A DNA stretch of 64,000 nt from WJMT01 sp964445575 (GCA_964445575.1 CAYULB010000007.1:4096-68095); one strand, 5' to 3'; positions 16,075-25,196 are shown, counted from the stretch's first letter. Numbers and translations are program-made. The notes: generated by a model from the letters alone, not told the origin.

Positions 16075-17174
16075 TACCATTTCCTCTGAAAAAATTTACC
16101 TGGACTTTGAGTTATCAATCCCTTGAGTTCTAGTTTCAAAAGAACTGATAATACTTCGGATACACTCTTGCCCGTTTTTTTGACTATAAAATCTACATGA
16201 GTTAGAGAATCATCCCTGAGATTCTTGATGATATCTCTTTCAAGAGAATCCAATTTAATTTTTTCTTTTCTCAGGGCTGAAGGCTCAGGGATCATATTTT
16301 CTTGGACATAAGGGGGCAATTCCTCTATCACGTCCTCCCATTTTTCAACAAGCTTGGCTCCATTTTTTATTAACCAGTTGGTTCCCTTGCTCAAAGGAGA
16401 AGTAATGTTCCCCGGCACAGCCATGACCTCTCTATTCTGTTCCAAAGCAAGCTTGGCTGATATGAGTGAACCGCTCCTCTCAGTTGCTTCAGTCACTATT
16501 ACAGCCAAACTCAACCCACTGATAATCCTATTCCTTAATGGAAAGTGGAATCCCAGCGGCTTTGACTTCAGAGGGTATTCTGTTATTACCAATCCGGATT
16601 CAGTCATCTTTTTAAAAAGCCCTTTGTTGTCTCTGGGATAAATGAAATCCAGCCCAGAGCCCAATACAGCCACAGTATGTCCTCCTTTCAAAGCTCCCCA
16701 GTGAGCTGCAGAGTCGATTCCAACAGCCATCCCGCTGACGATCACAATCCCACGGGAAGCTAACTCAAATGCCAGTTTTTCAGCTACGGCTCTTCCGTAA
16801 GGGGACGACCTTCGAGCCCCTACTATCGAGACGGCAGGGACTTTGAGTAAATCTAAATTCCCTACACAATAGAGGACGTAAGGTGGATCAAAAATTTCTC
16901 TTAAACATTCAGGATATTTTTCATCCTCTACGGTTAGGACTGTATATCCCTTTTTATTTATTCTGTCAAGTTCCCTTAAAGCTCTTTCTAATGTTCGGGG
17001 AGCCTTTATGGAATCAATGGTCTCTTTTTTGAGGTTTAAACCATCAAAATCATTCTTATTGGCTTTGAATATCTCTTTAACATTAGAGAATCTTTGAAAA
17101 ATCTTCTTCGCAGAGCCTAAGTCTTCAGCAAATAAAAGATTAAAAGCTATCCAATATTTAAGATTTTCTTCCAA
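16074..17174 (-). CDS. dprA: DNA-processing protein DprA (Smf)
   Basis: A 366-residue protein that loads RecA on incoming single-stranded DNA during transformation. It has an N-terminal helical segment, then the Rossmann-like DprA core with SIVGARRSSPYG, SGMAVGIDSAAHWGAL, TVAVLGSGLDFIYP and the later ITEATERSGSLISA-type segment. The C-terminal 60 residues form a winged helix, as in most DprA proteins. The start is TTG with GGAG three bases upstream; no nearby ATG fits the conserved N-terminus. It is the first gene of a dprA-topA-xerC unit. Confidence 0.94.
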   Translation of the reverse strand: MEENLKYWIAFNLLFAEDLGSAKKIFQRFSNVKEIFKANKNDFDGLNLKKETIDSIKAPRTLERALRELDRINKKGYTVLTVEDEKYPECLREIFDPPYVLYCVGNLDLLKVPAVSIVGARRSSPYGRAVAEKLAFELASRGIVIVSGMAVGIDSAAHWGALKGGHTVAVLGSGLDFIYPRDNKGLFKKMTESGLVITEYPLKSKPLGFHFPLRNRIISGLSLAVIVTEATERSGSLISAKLALEQNREVMAVPGNITSPLSKGTNWLIKNGAKLVEKWEDVIEELPPYVQENMIPEPSALRKEKIKLDSLERDIIKNLRDDSLTHVDFIVKKTGKSVSEVLSVLLKLELKGLITQSPGKFFQRKW

Positions 17175-17239
17175 CTTCTCCGTTTTTTAAAAAAATTATT
17201 TTATCAAGAATTAATGAAAACGCAAGTCACAATGCCTAT

Positions 17240-17748
17240 TCAGAGGCCATTTAAGAGTAAGGAACCAGATGAGTAAAAAACTCCTGCCCCTGCTCCTGTC
17301 ATGAGACAAGCCGGAGTAGCCGCAAGCAAAGCCCGAAGGCCGATTCTGGAAAGGTCTTTCATTCTTTTTGGTGCCAAAGCACTGATTCCTCCAATAAAGA
17401 TGGCCAGTGATGCAAAATGGGCAAAGCCGCAGAGTGCATAAGAAGCAATGATGGCAGACCTAGGGTGTCTCAGAGTGTTTTCAGCCAATAGTTTTGCTAA
17501 ATTCTTATAAGAGACCACTTCTGTAGCCACTGTCCTTTCTCCAAGAAGCTTAGCGATTTCAAATGCATCACTGGGTGGAACTCCCAATACAATGGCAAAA
17601 GGATAAAAAATATACCCCAGAATCGACCTCATGGACCCATTGAAATCAATGTTAAAAAGATTGTTAACTTGGCCTCCTAACTACCCAAAATCAGACCTAA
17701 AAGGGCAACCAAACCTAAAAAATACTGCGGGTACTCTTTATTTAAAAA
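17240..17748 (-). pseudogene. nupC: Concentrative nucleoside transporter (NupC) remnant with internal deletion
   Basis: Bases 17240-17632 read as the C-terminal 130 residues of a CNT nucleoside transporter (SILGYIFYPFAIVLGVP, ASYALCGFAHFASL, IGGISALAPKR). Just upstream, the same frame continues through LGGQVNNLF to a TAG at 17681-17683. In another frame, ending in TAG at 17677-17679, lies YFLGLVALLGLILGS, which resembles the hydrophobic N-terminus of the same family. A normal protein of about 400 residues is therefore reduced to both ends, with roughly 230 codons deleted and a frameshift at the junction. It is very unlikely to make a working transporter. Confidence 0.75.
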
Positions 17749-17805
17749 TTATTCTCCAACATATAAAAAGACTCTCTAATAAAAGAATCTGTCTCATTTT
17801 ACTGG

Positions 17806-18030
17806 TTATTTGTCCTTTATCTCAATAATTTTTTTTCTGCTGGCAAAACCTCTAACAATGCTGACCCGGGCTTTTGGAACATCAAAATAATCAGCCACTC
17901 TTTCCACAAGTTCCTTGTTTGCTTTTCCCTTTTCTGGAGGGGCTTTTATTTTTATTTTAAAATTTCTTTCTCCCACTTCTTTTATTTCTGATTCAGTTGA
18001 ACCCGGGGTGACCTTCACAGAAATGCGCAC
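17806..18030 (-). CDS. DUF167/YggU family protein
   Basis: A 74-residue protein of the DUF167 (UPF0235, YggU) family, recognised from KVTPGSTESEI, KAPPEKGKANKELVE and the C-terminal VRGFASRKKIIEI. Its function is unknown; it is often encoded next to YggT, as here. The start is GTG with GAGGAG seven bases upstream. Confidence 0.87.
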   Translation of the reverse strand: MRISVKVTPGSTESEIKEVGERNFKIKIKAPPEKGKANKELVERVADYFDVPKARVSIVRGFASRKKIIEIKDK

Positions 18031-18073
18031 CTACTGTCTCCTCTATCCTCTATCAAAATGATACGGGTCATAA

Positions 18074-18397
18074 CTAGAAGGAATAAGTCCGGGGTCCCAG
18101 CAGCTGAAGAGCGTATTGAGAAAGTGAATTAACCACAACAGTGTCTATTAAAAAAATCAACACAAAAGCAATGATAGGGCTGATATCCAATCCCCCAAAC
18201 TTATAAGGGGGCACAAATCTTCTAATGGGAGCTAAAACAGGCTCTGTTAATCTATAGAGAACTAATCTGACTTTATATAAAGAAGGAGTTCTGATCCAGG
18301 AGAGAATAACATGAGCAAAGATGACCCATATATATATATTGAGAATCACATGAGTGATCCTTGATAAGCCATACAATAAATTTGCAAATAGAGTCAT
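18074..18397 (-). CDS. YggT family integral membrane protein
   Basis: A 107-residue protein with two hydrophobic halves, each built around a membrane segment. The YggT signature SWIRTP and EPVLAPIRRFVPP with GGLDISPIIAF is clear. The family is linked to envelope integrity and osmotic tolerance; the mechanism is unknown. The start overlaps the preceding DUF1573 gene by four bases (ATGA). Confidence 0.88.
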   Translation of the reverse strand: MTLFANLLYGLSRITHVILNIYIWVIFAHVILSWIRTPSLYKVRLVLYRLTEPVLAPIRRFVPPYKFGGLDISPIIAFVLIFLIDTVVVNSLSQYALQLLGPRTYSF

Positions 18398-19182
18398 ACT
18401 TCCACCTTTGATTTATTCCTGATCACGTGTTTGTATTTTTCAAAAAGCTCTTTGAGCTGCCTTTCAGTAATAATGTATCCCCTTATATAGAAGGAAAGAT
18501 TTGGCCTTAAAGGGTCATTCGTTTTTAAAAGAACATATTCTCTTAGGGAACCTGTTTTATCAGAAGAACTTATTTCAATTACAACTTTTCTTTGACCGTT
18601 GGATGGGATTTTTAGGGACTTCTTCAACTCTTTTCCTTGAGTAAAAAAACGCGCAGCTTTATGGGAAAATGTCACTTCCAATTCCAGCTCGCCGGTATTT
18701 CTTACCACCGCTTCGCAACTGATATCCTCCCCCTGGAGAATCAACCCGATATCCATGCTGGTCTTTTCAAGCCTGATTTTAGGACCCGGCGGAACCTCTA
18801 CATTTGCAGAAACAGAGAGGACACTCCGAGACTCTTTTGGGTCATTGGAATAGACATAGATATATTTGGAGACATTTCCACTATATCCTCTGGTGTTAAA
18901 GGTGACTTTAAGACTCCCTTTTTCCCCTGGCTCCAGATTCTTCTTGGAAGCGAGCACCGCGGTGCATCCACAAGAAGTCTTGATGTCTTTTATAATAAGG
19001 AGTGAATTCCCCGCGTTCTCAAACATAAAATTATGGGTCAGAATTTCTCCCCCCTTGACTTTTCCAAAGTTAATTTTTTTGCTGTCAAATTTTATATCCG
19101 GAGAATCCAAAGCACTCAGATAACCAGACAAGACCCCTAAAAACAGAACAAAAAATAAAACAGCTGTCTTTTTTCCTCTCAT
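18394..19182 (-). CDS. DUF1573 exported protein
   Basis: A protein of about 262 residues with a signal peptide (hydrophobic stretch near 8-24). Two Ig-like DUF1573 (ASH-type) repeats follow, with signatures FGKVKGGEILTHNF, DIKTSCGCTAV and LEPGEKGSLKVTFNTRGYSG; the second is more diverged. Such proteins are periplasmic or surface-bound with no defined activity. Two adjacent ATG codons exist; the second (19182) has the better spacing (six bases) from GGGAG. It leads the DUF1573-YggT-YggU unit. Confidence 0.85.
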   Translation of the reverse strand: MRGKKTAVLFFVLFLGVLSGYLSALDSPDIKFDSKKINFGKVKGGEILTHNFMFENAGNSLLIIKDIKTSCGCTAVLASKKNLEPGEKGSLKVTFNTRGYSGNVSKYIYVYSNDPKESRSVLSVSANVEVPPGPKIRLEKTSMDIGLILQGEDISCEAVVRNTGELELEVTFSHKAARFFTQGKELKKSLKIPSNGQRKVVIEISSSDKTGSLREYVLLKTNDPLRPNLSFYIRGYIITERQLKELFEKYKHVIRNKSKVEV

Positions 19183-19210
19183 CATTCACTCCCTTCTTTA
19201 AAGTGCTATT

Positions 19211-19239
19211 ATGATAACATTTTTTATGAGCTCTGTTAA
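19211..19239 (-). promoter_or_regulatory. Predicted promoter of the DUF1573 operon
   Basis: On the minus strand TTAACA (19234-19239) and TATCAT (19211-19216) are separated by 17 bases, about 30 bases upstream of the start codon. Confidence 0.45.
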
Positions 19240-19260
19240 AGGTTTACTCCACTATGTTTC

Positions 19261-19289
19261 TTGACAGTTAAATTACCCTTCTCTATAAT
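19261..19289 (+). promoter_or_regulatory. Consensus sigma-70-type promoter
   Basis: A perfect TTGACA (19261-19266), a 17-base spacer and a perfect TATAAT (19284-19289), 22 bases before the GTG start of the SH3/barrel gene. It is the strongest promoter match in the window. Confidence 0.85.
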
Positions 19290-19310
19290 TCCCTTCAAAG
19301 GACGGCTCAA

Positions 19311-20498
19311 GTGAAAAAAATAAAAAAGAAAAGTAATTTTATATTATTGTTATTCTCAATTCAATTTATCCTTTTCTCTCATTTCTACGGATTTCCTCAG
19401 GATGAACAAGCAACGCTCAAAGTCGTCACTGAACTTGCAAACATTCGGGCTGAACCTGATATAGGAAGCCCCATTATCCATCTGGCAAGCCAGGGGACAC
19501 TTATGGAAATTCTCGGACAGGAAGGACCGTGGTTCCATGTTAAAATCTTAATTGATGAGCAAAAGAAAATTGAAGGGTATGTGCATGAAAGTTTAGTGGA
19601 AAAAATTCTTCCTGAGATGCCTGAAGAAGAAAGGGAAATCAGAAAAGAACCAGAAAAAGAAACTGCTGAGACTCCCAAAATTGAAGCGCAAACTACAGTA
19701 AGAAAAAAGCCTTATTTTTTGAGAGATTCTCAGGTTTATGTCAGTCTCTCAGGAGGCGCTCATTACGCCTTAGTGGGAGACTTAAACAAAGGAACCCAAG
19801 GGTTTGCAGATTACTACCAAAGCATTCTTAAAACCGAACAAACCGGCAATGTGGAACCACTTCATCTGAATTCTGTATTGGGAGGAGAAGTAGGGATTCA
19901 TTTAGGACAAGGATTTCATCTGGGAATAGGAGCTGACTTTTGTCGAGGCCAAAAAGAAAGTTCAGTGGAATTCACTCAACCTGCCTTTTTAAACGTTCAA
20001 ACCCAATCTGAAATAAAATTTATTCCCATCCGCCTCGTTCTTTCCTATCATATAACTCCTGAATTCTTTATTAAGGGGGGGCTTGAATACACTCTGGCTG
20101 AATGCAGATATTTTTACAAAATCACAGAAAGCAATGCCTGGACGGAATGGAACGGGAACGCTGACTCCAGTCAATTGGGAGGAGTCATGAGCCTTGGATA
20201 TGTTCATGACTTAAGTAGAAATCTCAGTATGTTTATAGAAGCTTCCGGACGTTACGCAAAAGTCAAGAACCTCAAAGGAGAGGGAACCTATAAAGACTCA
20301 GATGACCTGGAGTACACAGAAAAAGGATATATGTACATATATCAAGGAGAAGCCTCAGGCCAAGAATCTTTTTCCCTTTTGTTCATTAGGGATAAAATGC
20401 CCTCAGGATATGGAGTCTCAAATCCTGAAAAAGCATCTCTTGATTTATCCGGCTTTTCCCTCAAAGCCGGAATTAAAATAAGGTTTGACCTTTTTTAG
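19311..20498 (+). CDS. SH3-domain outer-membrane beta-barrel protein
   Basis: A 395-residue exported protein. A signal peptide (about 1-29) is followed by a bacterial SH3 domain (about 35-100: ANIRAEPDIGSPIIHLASQG, GPWFHVKI, EGYVHESLV). An acidic, Glu-rich linker (about 103-130) leads to a C-terminal barrel domain of alternating strands that ends in Phe (GIKIRFDLF), the usual signal for BAM-mediated insertion. The SH3 part may bind peptidoglycan and the barrel sit in the outer membrane. The start is GTG with AAAGGACG upstream. It has its own strong promoter and its last 54 bases overlap a convergent gene. Confidence 0.75.
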   Translation: MKKIKKKSNFILLLFSIQFILFSHFYGFPQDEQATLKVVTELANIRAEPDIGSPIIHLASQGTLMEILGQEGPWFHVKILIDEQKKIEGYVHESLVEKILPEMPEEEREIRKEPEKETAETPKIEAQTTVRKKPYFLRDSQVYVSLSGGAHYALVGDLNKGTQGFADYYQSILKTEQTGNVEPLHLNSVLGGEVGIHLGQGFHLGIGADFCRGQKESSVEFTQPAFLNVQTQSEIKFIPIRLVLSYHITPEFFIKGGLEYTLAECRYFYKITESNAWTEWNGNADSSQLGGVMSLGYVHDLSRNLSMFIEASGRYAKVKNLKGEGTYKDSDDLEYTEKGYMYIYQGEASGQESFSLLFIRDKMPSGYGVSNPEKASLDLSGFSLKAGIKIRFDLF

Positions 20499-21134
20499 CA
20501 GAGCAATATGCTGGGAATGTACCCCTCTGAATAAGGGAGTTATCTTTTTTATGCGAAATCCTGATTTTTCTGCTTCCTGAATAAATTCTTTTTTGGATAT
20601 CATGTTTATATTTGTCCTGCTCTTTCCTCCCATTTTTCTAATCTTTCTCTGAAGTCTGTGCAGAATATTCAGGCGGTAAAAAGAAACCATCACCCAATCA
20701 GATGTGACACGGAAAAATTCCTTTAGAATTTGAATGCGCTGGTTTTTTTCATGGACATGGTGAAAAAACCTCATACAAAAGACTCCCTCCAATGCTTCAT
20801 CCTCAAACGGCAGCCCTTCCGCCGCATCACATGCTACCCCGATTCCCCCGTTCATCTCTAAAAAAATACGCCTTTGTACGGCTCTTTTGACCATAGAAAA
20901 AGAGACATCCCCGCTAATAAACCACTGGCTTTTTTGGGCAAGCAATCCTGAAAACCTCCCAAAACCGCAGGGCAGGTCAAGAATCCTGGCCCTTTCTTTG
21001 TCTCTTTCCCCAAACAGGCTGTTTATGACTCTCCTTTCCTTCCAGTCGACTATCTTCTGGTCAAAACCGTGGTATCTTTTTTTCTCATAATCAAGGACTT
21101 CATGGGTATTAAAAGTGGTTCTTTTTTTTCTCAC
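20445..21134 (-). CDS. Class I SAM-dependent methyltransferase
   Basis: A 229-residue methyltransferase with motif I ILDLPCGFGRF (about residue 52), the acidic residue in SGDVSFSMV and the post-II signature LPFEDEALEGVFCMRFFHHV. The C-terminal part is basic. The target is unknown; the next genes on this strand are a glycosidase-like protein and a WaaP-type kinase, so a role in LPS modification is plausible. The start is GTG with GGAG five bases upstream. Its 3' end overlaps the convergent barrel gene by 54 bases. Confidence 0.82.
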   Translation of the reverse strand: MRKKRTTFNTHEVLDYEKKRYHGFDQKIVDWKERRVINSLFGERDKERARILDLPCGFGRFSGLLAQKSQWFISGDVSFSMVKRAVQRRIFLEMNGGIGVACDAAEGLPFEDEALEGVFCMRFFHHVHEKNQRIQILKEFFRVTSDWVMVSFYRLNILHRLQRKIRKMGGKSRTNINMISKKEFIQEAEKSGFRIKKITPLFRGVHSQHIALLKKVKPYFNSGFEGKAG

Positions 21135-21181
21135 CTCGACTCCTTTTCAACTGATATCAATGCTGATTTCTTAAGAGTCAA

Positions 21182-22471
21182 TCACTCATCTGATTTAAAA
21201 TAAATATATACAGGCTTTTCTGTTAACAGGACCTTCTGGCCCCAAAAATCAGCTTCTTTCCCATCTCTATCAAATGCTTTTAAGATCTGTTTCGAAAAGG
21301 TATGGGTCAAACTCCCTTTCGGGGTCCAACAAACCGCAAAGATATCTAAGTCTTTCCTAAACATAAATATCTCCGCAGCAGAGTTTGGTTCCTTTTTTAT
21401 AAACACACTTTTGCTTAATTTATCTACAACGGTTTTCAAAGCAAAAAAAGAAGGCCTTTTTCTCCACCGTCCCCCTAGGTTATCAATGAGTCCATAACCT
21501 GGAGCCGCAAGCTGCCACCAGTATATCCTCTTTATCAGTCCTGGAGTCAAAGCCAACATAGAGTAGCGGACAAGAAAGTTTGCCTGCTGCTCCTCAGTTA
21601 CATTGGGATTTCCTGAAGCAGGAGAATATTTTCCCGTCCCTTTTATAGGCCAGTTGTATTCAGTGATCCACAGTTCCTTTCCCTTAAAGCTGCATTTATC
21701 TACCACTGCCTTCAGTAAAGCTATTTTTTTTGTAAGGTCCCATCCGAATTGACTGTTTTCAGGAGCTCCTACCCTGTCAACGTATAAAAGAGAAGTAATC
21801 CTATCAAAAAAGAGATGTTTTAAAACAGGGGGGTAAAGGTGAAACTCAAAATCAATTACCGCAGGGCCCAGCAATTTTATACCGAATTTTTTTGCCATCC
21901 TGAAACCAGGCTCTGCAAGCTCTAAATACTCCTTATAATTCCATAATCCCCATTTTGTCCGGTTCCAAGCGTGGCCTATTTCAAAAAATCTGCACCTCCC
22001 TGAAAAACGTGAAAAAACATGTTCCAGAAAATCAACCCATTTCTTCTGATCAATCACATCCTCGCGCTGCTGAATCAATGCAATCACCACATCCATTCCT
22101 TTTTCTTTCAGCAAGTCCACAAAGACCTCATATTCTGAGAGACTCTTTCTCTCCCAAGAAGGGATCCGGACCAGAGTGTTTTTGACTCCAATCTGTCTTA
22201 ATGAATCCAGGATTTCACTCTGGTTGTTTTTTAATAGAGAAACGGAAACTCCAAAAGGGTCTTTAATGTGGATAGGATTTTTATAGAGTGATTTCATGTG
22301 CTTTCTGTAGCAGGTCAGGATGGGAATCAACTTCTGCAGGTTTGACACTATCATTTTTAAGTAACTCCCCGTGTATCGGAAGTGGTGTTTGAAACGCTCT
22401 GAGCGCGAAGCAACATTATGAGGTTGATCCGCATAGGGATTCCATCTAAAATTATTAGGAGCTACTTTCAT
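21182..22471 (-). CDS. TIM-barrel glycoside-hydrolase-like protein
   Basis: A 429-residue protein resembling clan-A glycosidases. FEIGHAWNRTKWG (about 170) fits the acid/base Glu position and LWITEYNWP (about 265) the nucleophile Glu at the end of a beta strand. Trp-rich strands (IYWWQLAAPGYGLID) complete the barrel. No signal peptide is apparent and the N-terminus has a basic region, so it may act in the cytoplasm or at the inner membrane. It lies three bases downstream of a WaaP-like kinase gene, suggesting joint action on LPS core or on a heteropolysaccharide. Substrate unknown; family assignment is moderate. Confidence 0.65.
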   Translation of the reverse strand: MKVAPNNFRWNPYADQPHNVASRSERFKHHFRYTGSYLKMIVSNLQKLIPILTCYRKHMKSLYKNPIHIKDPFGVSVSLLKNNQSEILDSLRQIGVKNTLVRIPSWERKSLSEYEVFVDLLKEKGMDVVIALIQQREDVIDQKKWVDFLEHVFSRFSGRCRFFEIGHAWNRTKWGLWNYKEYLELAEPGFRMAKKFGIKLLGPAVIDFEFHLYPPVLKHLFFDRITSLLYVDRVGAPENSQFGWDLTKKIALLKAVVDKCSFKGKELWITEYNWPIKGTGKYSPASGNPNVTEEQQANFLVRYSMLALTPGLIKRIYWWQLAAPGYGLIDNLGGRWRKRPSFFALKTVVDKLSKSVFIKKEPNSAAEIFMFRKDLDIFAVCWTPKGSLTHTFSKQILKAFDRDGKEADFWGQKVLLTEKPVYIYFKSDE

Positions 22472-22474
22472 TTT

Positions 22475-23365
22475 CTATTGAATCCTTAAAGCCTCGGCTA
22501 TCTTTTTAATGCCGAGTTTTTTCTTAATGTGAAGATATCCGGAAAAAATTTTCTTATTCAATCTATACCATTTCCAGTAAAAACCCTTGAGGGATACAGG
22601 AGTTAAATAGAGTTTAAGAAAATATCTCTGATAATGAAAAGGTATACCAAGACGGATGAGGCTTTTCAAGCTTCGTAAGAGCGAAAAAAACCTTATCTCT
22701 TTTACCCGGTTGGTATCAATAAGAAACAGTCTATATCCTCCTTTACGGCGGCAAACCAGGACATTCCCATCTGACAAGTCCCGGTGAAGGATCTTTCTCT
22801 TCCTTACACGAGAAAGCAGCCCAGCTAATTCTTTAAGCAGATTCTCGGTTTCTTCCTCCGGCAGACTCTGGAACAAATTTCTTATTTCCTGAGCTCCCTT
22901 TACTCTTTCTGAAAAAAAATAACATTCTGTAACCATTCTCCTCTTTCTCTTCTCTAAAAAAGCGATCGGGAATGGAGTGGGAATATCATTTCTGCTCAGA
23001 AGACTGCTTCCATACCAAGCCTTTTTGGCTTTAGATGGGACGATCGCGCTTTTTATTCTGTTGATGCCTCTAGTGCGAAAAGATTTAATGACCACTTGAT
23101 GCATTTTCCCCTTTAATTTTACATCCAAAGCTCCCACCCGATTTCTAGAGTCCAGCAGAATCCTTATGGAAGGCCTCTGCCATAAACTTTCAGGACAGGC
23201 TAGCATCTTGAGGAAACCTTCCTGATGAAATCCAGGGCTTACCTTTCCCTGGTAACCTTGTTTAGAAATGGAAATCCCAAATTCTTTTTTTTTCAATGTA
23301 CAGCCTATGTCTCTCTTAGCTGACCTAACAGCATAAAAATGATGACAGTCAATTTCTTTTTTCAC
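22475..23365 (-). CDS. Lipopolysaccharide core kinase (WaaP/Kdo-kinase family)
   Basis: A 296-residue protein-kinase-fold enzyme. The catalytic loop HRDLSDGNVLV (Asp about 195, Asn about 200) and metal-binding Asp in LFLIDTNRV (about 217) are typical of the WaaP/KdkA family, which phosphorylates heptose or Kdo of the LPS inner core. The glycine-rich loop is poorly defined, as usual for this family. The start is GTG without a good ribosome site; an in-frame stop lies four codons upstream, so the start can only be here or further in. It precedes the glycosidase-like gene. Confidence 0.8.
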   Translation of the reverse strand: MKKEIDCHHFYAVRSAKRDIGCTLKKKEFGISISKQGYQGKVSPGFHQEGFLKMLACPESLWQRPSIRILLDSRNRVGALDVKLKGKMHQVVIKSFRTRGINRIKSAIVPSKAKKAWYGSSLLSRNDIPTPFPIAFLEKRKRRMVTECYFFSERVKGAQEIRNLFQSLPEEETENLLKELAGLLSRVRKRKILHRDLSDGNVLVCRRKGGYRLFLIDTNRVKEIRFFSLLRSLKSLIRLGIPFHYQRYFLKLYLTPVSLKGFYWKWYRLNKKIFSGYLHIKKKLGIKKIAEALRIQ

Positions 23366-23630
23366 TATTATAAACTCTCTTCAGATGTTTTGAAACATTC
23401 AAGGTGAATTCCTTATTTATTTCTAAAAAGATAGCCTCTCTCCATTGAAACCCAAGGGGGATAATCCCGGATTCATCATTATGGTAAAGCCCCTTGGCTG
23501 ATGCTTCTGAACGAGTACAGTTCATTGATTTATTCCTACAAATATGGTATAAATGTATTGAAATAATAACTTTTATATTCATAAACAATATTTATGTTTT
23601 CCCCAGTTGTTCGAAGCAAAGGAAGGGGAA
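23366..23630. other. Divergent intergenic region, no gene recognised
   Basis: About 265 bases between the divergent kinase and DUF3943 genes. Short frames exist, but none shows a recognisable domain. The part from about 23515 on is AT-rich and probably holds the promoter of the downstream gene. Confidence 0.4.
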
Positions 23631-25196
23631 ATGAGAAAAATTGCACTCATAATATTCTTCATTTTTCTAGGCAGCTTGTCTGCCCTGTCTATTCAGGAAG
23701 AAAAGCCGTTTTCTTTCAGGAACATTAAAAACGATCAAGACTCTTCTGGCTTGGAGTTGTTTTCTCTGGCTCCTGTTTATAACAACACAAAAATCTCCCC
23801 AGCGTTTCCTCCTGCTGTATCAACTTCCCCAACACTATCCTGTGAAAAAACAGAACCCTCGCCTTTAAAAACTATCAGCAAAGAATTCAGTCTTCACCAA
23901 AACAATTCTGCTCCATTCAACTTTACCCTTCCCCGTTATGAACTGTCGTATCTTGATGGAACAGCGTCTTATTCCACTGCTTTCATGGAAATAAGTGGTA
24001 TTAACCTTGCAGTTTGGTCTTTTGATAAATTCATCCTCAAAAAAACGTGGGCTCAGATATCAGTTGGCTCTATCTACAACAATCTTAACAACGGATTTGA
24101 ATGGGACAATGGAACCTTTATAAGCAACCAATTTGCCCACCCCTATCATGGAGCTATGTATTTCTCTGCAGCCCGGCTGAACGGTCTGGATTTCATGGAA
24201 TCCGTTTTATTTACTACTTCTGGAAGCTTGATGTGGGAGCTGTTCTTTGAGTCAAACTATCCTTCAATCAATGACACAGTCATGACAACTCTGGGAGGAG
24301 TGGTCCTGGGAGGTCCTCTTTTTCAAATCGCTGGAATGCTGATGAGCCAACAGCAGGCTGGCATCAAAGGTATCTTTCAGAAATCTTTGATGACTCTCAT
24401 CAATCCCTATTTTGGCTACAGCTCATTATCAGGTAAAAACTCTGGGTTAAATTTTTTTACTGAAGACCATCACTATAGTTTTCATTTGCCCTTAGGTACT
24501 TACTGGTCTTCAACCAACATCCAAAAATATCTGGTAGGAATCTGTATTGAAAATAAAGATTTTAGGGAAAAAGACCTCATCAAAATCAAACCCTATGACT
24601 GGTTTCTCCTTGACTTTCAGCTGGGGATCAGCAGGGAAGGTCCCTGGGACAAAGAAATCTCAACTACAGTCTTACTCAGTGGAGCAAAAACAGAATTCGG
24701 ACTCAGCGGTCTGTTTGGAGTCTATGATTACATAGACACTCAGATCATTGACAGGGTCTCAGCAGCCGGAGTGGGAATCGGAGCGGTCTCAACTTTTCAT
24801 TCTGAACCGGACTTCTTTACTGACACTTCCGGGGTGGTATCCTTTATTTTTGGGGGTTCCAGTCCCTCACTGGATACTGAAAGATGCCATTTCGGCCAAG
24901 TAGACCAAAAACCTTATTATTTTGGACCGGGTATGATGTCCAGGTTTAGAATAGAAACAGGGAAAAAAGGATTTGGCAGCATTCTTGCTAAATTTTCGCA
25001 CTACTGGATCAACTCGCTCTTTTCTGAAGCTAAAGAGTCTTTATCTATTTCTTCATTTAACCTGAAGTTCGCCGTAACCAAAAATTCATATGTCAATCTG
25101 GGATATGACTGCTACATCAGACAGGGTACAATCATGAAAAAAAACGAAGCTTCCTTCCATGGAGCCATGAAGGTTTTCTTTGTCCATAAATTTTAA
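23631..25196 (+). CDS. DUF3943 outer-membrane protein
   Basis: A protein of 521 residues from ATG 23631, which has AAGGAAGGGG directly upstream; an in-frame TTG at 23607 would add eight residues before the signal peptide and is unlikely. The signal peptide covers about residues 1-20. The DUF3943 region (about 150-245) shows FEWDNGTFISNQFAHPYHG, AARLNGLDFMES, SLMWELFFESNYPSINDTV and TLGGVVLGG. The rest alternates in a beta-barrel pattern and ends in Phe (VFFVHKF). Function unknown; probable outer-membrane localisation. Confidence 0.82.
   Translation: MRKIALIIFFIFLGSLSALSIQEEKPFSFRNIKNDQDSSGLELFSLAPVYNNTKISPAFPPAVSTSPTLSCEKTEPSPLKTISKEFSLHQNNSAPFNFTLPRYELSYLDGTASYSTAFMEISGINLAVWSFDKFILKKTWAQISVGSIYNNLNNGFEWDNGTFISNQFAHPYHGAMYFSAARLNGLDFMESVLFTTSGSLMWELFFESNYPSINDTVMTTLGGVVLGGPLFQIAGMLMSQQQAGIKGIFQKSLMTLINPYFGYSSLSGKNSGLNFFTEDHHYSFHLPLGTYWSSTNIQKYLVGICIENKDFREKDLIKIKPYDWFLLDFQLGISREGPWDKEISTTVLLSGAKTEFGLSGLFGVYDYIDTQIIDRVSAAGVGIGAVSTFHSEPDFFTDTSGVVSFIFGGSSPSLDTERCHFGQVDQKPYYFGPGMMSRFRIETGKKGFGSILAKFSHYWINSLFSEAKESLSISSFNLKFAVTKNSYVNLGYDCYIRQGTIMKKNEASFHGAMKVFFVHKF

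Noticed and set aside
17633..17830. Plus-strand open frame over the nupC remnant
   Set aside because: It is antisense to the pseudogene, has atypical composition and no ribosome site.
23349..23588. Small minus-strand open frame upstream of the WaaP-like kinase
   Set aside because: It overlaps the kinase start, has no recognisable domain and lies in the probable promoter region.
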